From Sphingomonas arvum (lineage in GTDB: Bacteria > Pseudomonadota > Alphaproteobacteria > Sphingomonadales > Sphingomonadaceae), in the NCBI RefSeq assembly GCF_026013565.1, contig NZ_JAPDOB010000001.1:868001-932000 (forward strand): 64,000 nucleotides of DNA, read 5' to 3'. Shown one piece after another: positions 57,578-64,000 of the stretch (position 1 is the first letter of the stretch; each line of letters begins with the position of its first letter). The translations under genes and the position numbers were made by a program. The notes beneath the pieces were generated by a model that did not search any database, was not told where the DNA came from, and saw only the letters and a list, made by a program, of their open reading frames with translations.

Positions 57578-58244
57578 GCCGGTCCTCTCCACCCGTGACC
57601 TCAAGCGCTCGTTCACGCAGGGCGACGTCACGATCGAGGTGCTGCGCGGCGTCGACCTCGCCATCCAGCCGGGCGAGATCGTCGCCTTGCTTGGACCATC
57701 AGGCTCGGGCAAGTCCACACTTCTGCAAGCCGTCGGCCTGCTCGAAGGCGGTTTCCAAGGCTCCATCCGCATCGCCGGCCGCGAAGCGAGCGACCTGGAA
57801 GAGAGCGGCCGTACCGACCTGCGCCGCGACGCGCTGGGCTTCGTCTACCAGTTCCACCACCTGCTGCCGGACTTCACGGCGCTGGAGAACGTGGTCCTGC
57901 CGCAGCTCATCCATGGCGCCGAACCTGACGCGGCGCGGCAGCGGGCCACCGAGCTGCTGACCACCCTGCGTTTGGGCGCCCGTCTCGACCATCGCCCGGC
58001 CAAGCTGTCGGGCGGCGAACAGCAGCGCGTGGCGGTGGCTCGCGCTCTGGCCAACCGGCCTCCCATGGTGCTCGCCGATGAGCCCACCGGCAACCTCGAC
58101 GAAGCCACTGCCGACGTGGTCTTCGCCGAGTTCCTGAACCTGGTTCGCGGCGAAGGCAGCGCGGCGCTCGTCGCAACCCACAACGAGCGGCTGGCGGCGC
58201 GCATGGATCGGGTCGTCCGGCTGCACGAAGGACGCTTGGCCTGA
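57570..58244 (+). CDS. lolD: Lipoprotein-releasing ABC transporter ATPase LolD
   Basis: 224 residues. Walker [12 protein letters not shown], LolD motif region [18 protein letters not shown], signature [15 protein letters not shown], Walker [12 protein letters not shown]-loop ATHNERLA. It powers LolC. Its stop overlaps the glutathione peroxidase start (CTGA). Confidence 0.96.
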   Translation: MSEPVLSTRDLKRSFTQGDVTIEVLRGVDLAIQPGEIVALLGPSGSGKSTLLQAVGLLEGGFQGSIRIAGREASDLEESGRTDLRRDALGFVYQFHHLLPDFTALENVVLPQLIHGAEPDAARQRATELLTTLRLGARLDHRPAKLSGGEQQRVAVARALANRPPMVLADEPTGNLDEATADVVFAEFLNLVRGEGSAALVATHNERLAARMDRVVRLHEGRLA

Positions 58245-58720
58245 CCGACTTCTACGCCATTCCGGTCGAAACGGCGGATGGCGCAACGGCCAGCCTGCAG
58301 CCTTACGCCGGCAAGGTCTTGCTGGTAGTCAACGTGGCGTCGAAATGCGGCTTCACACCGCAATATGGCGGATTGCAGGCGTTGCAGGATCGCTTTGGCC
58401 CACAGGGGTTCTCCGTCCTTGGCTTTCCCTGCAACCAGTTCGGTGGGCAGGAACCCGGCGACGCGCAGGAGATCGCCAGCTTCTGCAGCCTGACCTACGA
58501 GGTCGACTTCCCTGTATTCGCCAAGATCGACGTTAACGGACCGACGGCTGCTCCGCTGTATCGCCACCTGAAGGCCGCGGCGCCGGGCCTGCTGGGCAGC
58601 GAGGGCGTCAAGTGGAACTTCACCAAGTTCCTGATCGACCGGTCCGGCAAGGTCGTGAAGCGCTATGCGCCGCAGGCCAAGCCGCAGGATCTCGCCGCCG
58701 ACATCGAGCAACTGCTCTGA
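58241..58720 (+). CDS. Glutathione peroxidase, apparent CTG start
   Basis: 159 residues. No ATG, GTG or TTG in frame lies upstream of conserved sequence; homologous proteins start MTDFYAI, and here the codon is CTG (LTDFYAI), whose CTGA overlaps the lolD stop exactly where an ATGA would be. Starting at 58319 (TTG) would delete the first beta-strand. Catalytic Cys36 is in ASKCGFT, Gln in [10 protein letters not shown], and Trp/Asn in KWNFTKFL, so the tetrad is intact. It reduces peroxides with glutathione or thioredoxin. Confidence 0.85.
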   Translation: MTDFYAIPVETADGATASLQPYAGKVLLVVNVASKCGFTPQYGGLQALQDRFGPQGFSVLGFPCNQFGGQEPGDAQEIASFCSLTYEVDFPVFAKIDVNGPTAAPLYRHLKAAAPGLLGSEGVKWNFTKFLIDRSGKVVKRYAPQAKPQDLAADIEQLL

Positions 58721-58759
58721 TCCTTTGCGACCGTTTGGGCGGTCGGGCGTTCCGCGCTC

Positions 58760-60061
58760 ATGTCGACCAATCCGCCAGAGCCGCCATTCGACCCTTACGA
58801 CCCCCGAATGGACCCGCGTGACCCGGGCTACGATCCCCGCCTCGATCCGCGCAATGACCCCCGGTACGATTCGCGCATGGATCCGCGGTTCAGTCGCGGC
58901 AGCGGCACCGGACCGGCCAATCGGGCTGGTTACGACGCCCGGCAGGATGACCCGCGCTACGCCAGGGGGCCGGCCGGCGACCCCCGTTATGCGCCGGACG
59001 CGGAGCCCTTTGCGAGGCAGTCACGCGGCCGAGGCGGGCCTCCTCCGACCGGCACCACCACCGGGCGCCGGCGTGTTCCCTGGTGGGCGATCCTCGCCGG
59101 GCTGATCGCCCTTATCGCCGTGGTCCTGTTCGCCTTCAGCCTGACGCGCAGCAATCCGGATCAGGACCGATTAGGCGACGGAGCGGGCAACGCCGCCGCC
59201 GCCGATCCCGCGGAAGCCGCGGCGGAACGCTGCGGAAGCCAGCAGACCTACGATCTCGTGAAGCGCGAGCTGTTCCGGCGCGCCGGCCAGGTCCGCGGCA
59301 GCGACGCCGGCGTATTCGACCGCCTGGGCGCGTACGCCACCATTCGCGTCCAGAACCCGGTCGTGAAGCGGCAGGACGAGGACGTCGGCACCCTGGTCTG
59401 CTCGGGCCAAGTCGCGCTTGACCTGCCGCCGGGGCTGGCCGTCGTCGGCGGCCGACGGACGCTGAGCGCCGAAGTCGACTATTCGGTTCTCAAAGCCGCG
59501 GACGGCAGCGGCAACGTCGTCACCCTCGAGGGCGTCGACCCGATTGTCGTGCCTTTGGCGACGCTCGCCCGCACAGATGCCGCTGCCACGCCGCAAGGTG
59601 CCGCCCCCACCGACTCGTCCGGCGTGGAGGGCGATGCCACGGCTTCAGGCGCCGCCCCGGTCGCCGTGCCGTCGCCGCCGGCCGCGCCGCAGCAACCGGC
59701 CGCTCCGCAGCAACCAGCCGCGCGTCCTGCGCCCGAGCCCCGGCAGGTTCCCGATCAGCCGGCCCCGGCCCGCTCCACCGCAAGTGACCGGCCCAGCTTC
59801 AACTGTGCCTATGCGCGCACCCGAGGCGAGGTCGCGGTATGCGGCGATGCCGGGCTGGCCTCGCTCGACCGGCAAATGGCGGGCACCTACGTCTCAGCTC
59901 TGCGTGATGCTTCGCCGCAGCAGCGCGCGCTGCTGCAGCGGACCCGCGACCGCTTCCTCGGCTTCCGCGACCGCTGTAGTTCGGACGCGTGCATCGCCGG
60001 TGCCTATCGCGACCGCATCCGGGAGATCCGCGACATCGCCAACGATCGCTGGAACCCCTGA
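58760..60061 (+). CDS. Membrane-anchored protein with C-terminal LprI-like domain
   Basis: 433 residues in three parts. Residues 1-90 are a disordered, repetitive D-P-R/Y-rich segment (DPRYDSRMDPRF). A membrane helix is at about 108-128. The external part has a middle domain with two cysteines (RCGSQQ, LVCSG), a Pro/Ala/Gln linker (280-345), and a C-terminal LprI-type domain (residues 350-430) with paired cysteines: FNCAYARTRGEVAVCGDAGL and RDRCSSDACIAGAYRDRI. LprI domains inhibit lysozyme in some bacteria; inhibition here is unproven. Confidence 0.8.
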   Translation: MSTNPPEPPFDPYDPRMDPRDPGYDPRLDPRNDPRYDSRMDPRFSRGSGTGPANRAGYDARQDDPRYARGPAGDPRYAPDAEPFARQSRGRGGPPPTGTTTGRRRVPWWAILAGLIALIAVVLFAFSLTRSNPDQDRLGDGAGNAAAADPAEAAAERCGSQQTYDLVKRELFRRAGQVRGSDAGVFDRLGAYATIRVQNPVVKRQDEDVGTLVCSGQVALDLPPGLAVVGGRRTLSAEVDYSVLKAADGSGNVVTLEGVDPIVVPLATLARTDAAATPQGAAPTDSSGVEGDATASGAAPVAVPSPPAAPQQPAAPQQPAARPAPEPRQVPDQPAPARSTASDRPSFNCAYARTRGEVAVCGDAGLASLDRQMAGTYVSALRDASPQQRALLQRTRDRFLGFRDRCSSDACIAGAYRDRIREIRDIANDRWNP

Positions 60062-60102
60062 CCGCTTGCGCCGGCGCGGTGGCTTGGCCACACGGCTGAG
60101 CC

Positions 60103-62070
60103 ATGTGCGGCATTGCGGGCATCCTCAGCAGCGGCGAGCCTGCGTCCCGGCTGCTTGAGGCGATGGGCGGGGCCCTGCGTCACCGCGGGCCTGACGAAGG
60201 TGCCACCTGGCATGATCCCGAGGCGGGCATCGGCCTCTCGCATCGGCGCCTGTCGATCGTCGACCTGTCGCCGCACGGGCACCAGCCGATGCGCTCGGCC
60301 GACGGTCGCTGGGTCCTCTGCTACAACGGCGAGATCTATAATCACGCGGCGATCCGGCGCGAACTGGAGGGCGAGGGCAGAGGTCCGCCGGGCGGCTGGC
60401 GCGGCCATAGCGATACGGAGACCCTGCTGCAGGCGATCGCCGCATGGGGCCTCGAAGGAGCACTTGATCGGGCGGCCGGCATGTTCGCCTTCGCGCTCTG
60501 GGATGCGCGGGAGCGCCGCCTGCACCTGGTGCGGGATCGCTTCGGCGAGAAGCCGCTCTACTATGGCTGGTGCGGCCGTGACTTCGTGTTCGCCTCCGAG
60601 CTGAAGGCCATCCGGGCTCATCCGGATTTCCGCGCCGAGATCGACCGGCAGAGCCTGGCCCTGTTCGCGCAGCGCAACGTCGTGCCCGCGCCGCATTCGA
60701 TTTATCGCGGGCTGTTCAAGCTGTCGCCCGGCTGCGTTCTGACCATCGACCGCACCGCGGCCGGGCACTCGCGTGTCGAGCCGCCGCACGAGGGGGTGAC
60801 CGACCGCGGGCTGCACCTCACGCGCTACTGGGATTACCGCTCCGTGATCCGGCGGGGCATCGCCAATCCGATCGAGGATTCGGGCGGCGCCTTACGCGAA
60901 CTCGACCGCGTGCTGGGGCAGGCCGTCGCCGACCAGGCGGTGGCCGACGTGCCGGTCGGCGCCTTCCTGTCGGGCGGGATCGACAGTTCGGCGATCGTCG
61001 CCCTGCTGCGGCAGCATTCGACGCAGCCGGTCCGAACCTTCACCATCGGCTTTTCCGAGCCGGGCTACGACGAGTCTCCCCACGCGCGGGCGGTCGCCGA
61101 ACATCTCGGCACGGTTCACCACCAGCAGATCGTCGCCCCGGCCGACGCTCGGGAGGTGATCCCGCTGCTGCCCACCATCTACGACGAGCCATTCGCCGAC
61201 AGCTCTCAGATTCCGACGTTCCTGGTCAGCCGCTTCGCGCGTGGGGCGGTAACCGTCGCGCTGACCGGGGATGGCGGGGACGAGTTGTTCGGCGGTTACA
61301 ACCGCCATGTCCAGGCGCCGCGCTTGTGGGCTCAGTTTCGCCGGATACCACTGTCGCTGCGTGCGGCCGCGGCTGCGGCGCTCGGGCAAGTTCCGTCCGC
61401 CTGGTGGACCTCGGCCGGCGCCCTGCTGCCCGGCACGCGCCAGCCGCACTTCGGCGCGAAGCTGCAGAAGCTGCTGCAGGTCGCAGGTCGGGCGCACTCG
61501 CTTGACGACGTCTACCGCGACTATCTGGACGAATGGCCATGCGGTCCGCCGGTGCGCGGCGAAACGGCTACCTTGGACAAGCAGGTCGATCTCGACGATC
61601 TGGCGCCGGACGCAGCCCGCCTGATGGCTCGCGACGCGCTCGGTTATCTGCCCGACGACATCCTCTGCAAGGTTGACCGGGCCTCCATGGCGGTGAGCCT
61701 GGAAACGCGGGTCCCATTCCTCGATCATCGCGTGGCCGAGCTCGCCGCGCGCATTCCGCTGTCGCTCAAGATCGAAAATGGCCGGGGCAAGCTCGTGCTT
61801 CGGCAACTGTTGGCGCGGCACGTCCCGACGGCCCTGGTAGACCGGCCCAAGACAGGCTTCGGCATCCCAATCGGTGAATGGTTGAAAGGGCCGTTGCGCG
61901 ACTGGGCGGAGGACCTGCTCGATCCCGCGACGCTGCGGACGCAGGGCTGGTTCGACCATCACCGGGTGGAGCGGCGCTGGCGCGACCACCTCTCCGGCAC
62001 CCGCGACAGCACGCCGGCCATCTGGAGCATCCTGATGTTCCAGGCGTGGCTGCGCTCCCGCGACGCTTAG
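60103..62070 (+). CDS. asnB: Asparagine synthase (glutamine-hydrolysing)-type amidotransferase
   Basis: 655 residues. N-terminal glutamine amidotransferase with catalytic Cys2 (MCGIAGIL), HRGPDEG and YNGEIYNH. The synthetase domain has the PP-loop SGGIDSSAIVALL near residue 290, GDGGDELFGGYNRH and the closing RVPFLDHRVAELAARIPLS. Possibly a polysaccharide-pathway amidotransferase rather than true asparagine synthetase: the neighbouring ABC exporter and membrane protein support that, but it is inference. Its stop interlocks with that of the convergent ABC gene. Confidence 0.92.
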   Translation: MCGIAGILSSGEPASRLLEAMGGALRHRGPDEGATWHDPEAGIGLSHRRLSIVDLSPHGHQPMRSADGRWVLCYNGEIYNHAAIRRELEGEGRGPPGGWRGHSDTETLLQAIAAWGLEGALDRAAGMFAFALWDARERRLHLVRDRFGEKPLYYGWCGRDFVFASELKAIRAHPDFRAEIDRQSLALFAQRNVVPAPHSIYRGLFKLSPGCVLTIDRTAAGHSRVEPPHEGVTDRGLHLTRYWDYRSVIRRGIANPIEDSGGALRELDRVLGQAVADQAVADVPVGAFLSGGIDSSAIVALLRQHSTQPVRTFTIGFSEPGYDESPHARAVAEHLGTVHHQQIVAPADAREVIPLLPTIYDEPFADSSQIPTFLVSRFARGAVTVALTGDGGDELFGGYNRHVQAPRLWAQFRRIPLSLRAAAAAALGQVPSAWWTSAGALLPGTRQPHFGAKLQKLLQVAGRAHSLDDVYRDYLDEWPCGPPVRGETATLDKQVDLDDLAPDAARLMARDALGYLPDDILCKVDRASMAVSLETRVPFLDHRVAELAARIPLSLKIENGRGKLVLRQLLARHVPTALVDRPKTGFGIPIGEWLKGPLRDWAEDLLDPATLRTQGWFDHHRVERRWRDHLSGTRDSTPAIWSILMFQAWLRSRDA

Positions 62071-63767
62071 GCGGCGATCCGCTCCTCGATCCGGGCGATG
62101 CGGCCGCGGTCGAGGTGGATCAGGCGATCGCATCCGGACAGCGCGCTGTCCCGATGGGCGATGGCCAGGATCGTGACGCCTTCGGCCTGCAACTCGTCCA
62201 GTGCCCGGACCACCGCGGCCTCCGTCACCTGGTCCAGTGCACTGGTCGCTTCGTCAAGCACCAGCACCCGCGTCTCCCGGTAGATCGCCCGAGCCAGGCC
62301 AACCCGCTGGCGCTGCCCGCCTGACAGCCGCGCTCCCCGCTCACCGACCATGGTCTCCAAGCCTTGCGGCAGTTCGGCGACGAGCTCCTCCAGTTGCGCC
62401 AATCGCAGAGCGCGCTCGAGACGGCCTGGGTCGCGCTCGGTAGGCGAAAGCCCGAAGGCGATATTTGCCGCGATGCTGTCGTCAGCCAGGAACACCGCCT
62501 GCGGGACATGGGCGATCAACCGTCGCCAGCGAGCCTGATCCTGCGTGCCGACCTCGCGACCGTCCACCAGCAGGCGCCCGGCCTGCGGCGGCAACAGGCC
62601 CATCAGCACGTCGGCCAGCGTGCTCTTGCCGCTGCCGGTCGGCCCGACCAGGGCGACGCGTTCGCCCCGGCGGATGGTAAGGTCGATCGCGTGAACGGCG
62701 TTCCGGTCGCGTTCGGGGTAGGAGAAGCTGACCTCCTCCAGGCGGATTTCCTCCAGGAAGGGGAGGGGCTCCGGTCCCGGCTCCTTCAGCACCGGCAGCG
62801 GGAGGGTCAGCAGCCGTTCGACTTCGCCGACGATCGCGCTGTTGGCGGCCAGCGACGCCCAGCTCTGATAGAGCTGCTGGAGGAGGGGCAGCAAGCGCTG
62901 GCAGCCGAGGGCCAGTGCGCCAACCTGCGGCAGGGCGGCGATCAGCCCACCATTTCGGGCACTCAGCCACAAGGCGGCGCAGGCCAGGGCGGTGATGCCG
63001 ATGCCCTCGACCAGAAAGCGGGGTGCGGCCGCGAACAGGCCATAGCGGGCGTACGCGCGGCTGAGCGCCCGGTCGCTACGGCTGAACTCGGCGACGTGTA
63101 CCCCGGCCGAGCCATCGAGGATGATGTCGCGGATCGCCCCATGGCTTTCGCCGACCAGCCGCAGACGACGGTCGGCGCCATCGTTGAGGTGATCCGAAAT
63201 GCGGCCCAGCCGTGGGCGCAACAGCCCAGCGATGAGAGCGTAAAGGATGCCGAGCACAATCAGTGCAAGGCCCGCGGCGAAGGGTTCCAACCACAGCAAC
63301 ACGGCCATGATTGCCAAGGAGATCAGGCCAGCCGCGAGCCCCTGAAGCAACGGCAGCAGGACCCGCCAGACCAGCTCCTGAACCTTGCCGAGGGCGGCGA
63401 GGACGGTGCTCGAATGCTGCTGAAGATGGTAGGCGTAGGGTTGCAGGAGCAGGCGGCGATGGATCTCCACTGCCCAGCCGTGCCCAACCCGGCCGGCAAA
63501 GTCCTGCGACCAGCTGCTCAGCGCCAGGCGCAGCAGGCTGGCGCCGAGGGCTGCACCGACAAACAGCGTCATTGCCGCCCGTAGCGACAATCCGGGCAGG
63601 ATCGCAGGTCCTGCGCCTGCGAGATGCGCCAGGAACGGCACCAGTGCTCCGATGGTGAGCAGGTCCGCCGCCGCCCCGGCCATCATCAGGACGAACAGCA
63701 GCACGGCTTCCCGCCGCTGATCGGCGGGGATCAGGCGAACAAGGGTGCGGAAGGGGTGAGCTGGCAT
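62067..63767 (-). CDS. ABC transporter, fused permease and ATP-binding protein
   Basis: 566 residues from the ATG at 63767 (10 codons of open frame upstream ignored). Five to six membrane helices in residues 25-300, then an ATPase domain: Walker A GPTGSGKSTL near residue 370, signature LSGGQRQRVGLARAI, Walker B LVLDEATSALD, H-loop AHRDSA. Type IV exporter fold (lipid A/peptide/polysaccharide exporters). Its ATG lies 10 bases after the upstream gene's stop, so they are co-transcribed. The substrate is unknown. Confidence 0.9.
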   Translation of the reverse strand: MPAHPFRTLVRLIPADQRREAVLLFVLMMAGAAADLLTIGALVPFLAHLAGAGPAILPGLSLRAAMTLFVGAALGASLLRLALSSWSQDFAGRVGHGWAVEIHRRLLLQPYAYHLQQHSSTVLAALGKVQELVWRVLLPLLQGLAAGLISLAIMAVLLWLEPFAAGLALIVLGILYALIAGLLRPRLGRISDHLNDGADRRLRLVGESHGAIRDIILDGSAGVHVAEFSRSDRALSRAYARYGLFAAAPRFLVEGIGITALACAALWLSARNGGLIAALPQVGALALGCQRLLPLLQQLYQSWASLAANSAIVGEVERLLTLPLPVLKEPGPEPLPFLEEIRLEEVSFSYPERDRNAVHAIDLTIRRGERVALVGPTGSGKSTLADVLMGLLPPQAGRLLVDGREVGTQDQARWRRLIAHVPQAVFLADDSIAANIAFGLSPTERDPGRLERALRLAQLEELVAELPQGLETMVGERGARLSGGQRQRVGLARAIYRETRVLVLDEATSALDQVTEAAVVRALDELQAEGVTILAIAHRDSALSGCDRLIHLDRGRIARIEERIAA

Positions 63768-63777
63768 TCGGCGAGGA

Positions 63778-64000
63778 TCAGCGCCGGGCGAGCGCAAGGA
63801 TGCCAGAACAGCGGCGGGAGAGGAGCAGGAGCAGGGTTGGCAGCAGCATGGTCAGCAGCACGTCCTTGGCACCTTCGCCCCACTGCATGCCGGGGTCGGG
63901 CCATCGCTCCACGACCAGGTCGTTCGCTTCGTTGGCGAGCTCCAGGCCGAAGGCCAGCAACCACGGACGCCGGTCTGCGACGTCCGTCCGCAGGATGGCT
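63778..64000 (-). CDS. C-terminal end of a membrane protein (partial)
   Basis: The frame is open to the right edge of the window. The visible 73 residues contain a hydrophobic segment near the end (DVLLTMLLPTLLLLLSRRC) and a preceding amphipathic region (GLELANEANDLVVERWP). It is the gene directly upstream of the ABC exporter on the same strand (10-base gap). Proteins with NEANDL-type segments occur near exopolysaccharide genes in sphingomonads, but the family is uncertain. Confidence 0.55.
   Translation of the reverse strand, partial: AILRTDVADRRPWLLAFGLELANEANDLVVERWPDPGMQWGEGAKDVLLTMLLPTLLLLLSRRCSGILALARR

Overview
The window is a 64 kb stretch of a high-GC, densely packed chromosome from an alphaproteobacterium, most likely Sphingomonadales. 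The evidence is the gene content and order: ffh-rpsP-rimM-trmD-rplS, divL-tsaE-amgK-murU-addB-addA-trxA, a TonB receptor followed by a TPR-sulfotransferase, a PutA without an N-terminal DNA-binding domain, and a short ProS. There is no rRNA operon, no convincing tRNA, no prophage, no insertion sequence and no CRISPR array. This looks like core chromosome with a few less ordinary spots.

Layout. 1-1.5 kb: the end of an unidentified envelope-type protein, a small lipoprotein, and a histidine-rich polytopic membrane protein. 1.5-5.4 kb: a phage-shock (Psp) locus. pspA-pspB-pspC runs on the minus strand behind a near-consensus sigma-54 promoter and is followed by four further small PspB-like membrane/coiled-coil proteins. 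pspF is divergent. 5.4-12.6 kb: superoxide dismutase, then a long minus-strand run (ABC-2 permease, ABC ATPase, YciB, FtsY, MtaB, DapF), an Arg/Gly-tailed hypothetical protein and a universal stress protein. 12.7-17.9 kb: the ffh-rpsP-rimM...trmD-rplS translation and secretion block, interrupted by a minus-strand TrxR-like flavoprotein and closed by a strong terminator. 17.9-31.4 kb: metabolic and envelope genes (M28 peptidase, Asd, GFA protein, acyltransferase, hydrolase, M2 peptidase lipoprotein, SDR, a serine-rich protein with a trinucleotide repeat, peroxiredoxin, YqgE/AlgH, AhcY behind a perfect palindrome). 31.4-36.6 kb: a large TonB-dependent receptor and a TPR-sulfotransferase. 36.9-51.2 kb: divL, tsaE, the MurNAc-recycling pair amgK-murU, addBA, trxA and secA. 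51.3-64 kb: a REP-like palindrome, putA, a small protein, a structured intergenic region that may encode an RNA, proS, lolC, lolD, a glutathione peroxidase with an apparent CTG start, an LprI-domain protein, an AsnB-type amidotransferase, and an ABC exporter with the end of a membrane protein. The last three resemble the edge of a polysaccharide locus.

How the genes work together. Much of the window concerns the envelope: PspA/B/C stress response, lipoprotein release (LolCD), protein targeting (Ffh, FtsY, SecA), peptidoglycan precursor supply and recycling (DapF, Asd, AmgK, MurU), outer-membrane uptake (TonB receptor) and the DivL cell-cycle regulator. The most unusual signals are the expanded Psp operon with a shared C-terminal signature in all of its small proteins, the matching glycine/alanine-zipper membrane segments in two neighbouring but otherwise unrelated proteins (26.7-28.6 kb), the structured intergenic region before proS, and the palindromic operator before ahcY. 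All coordinates and start choices were read by eye; no database search was run.
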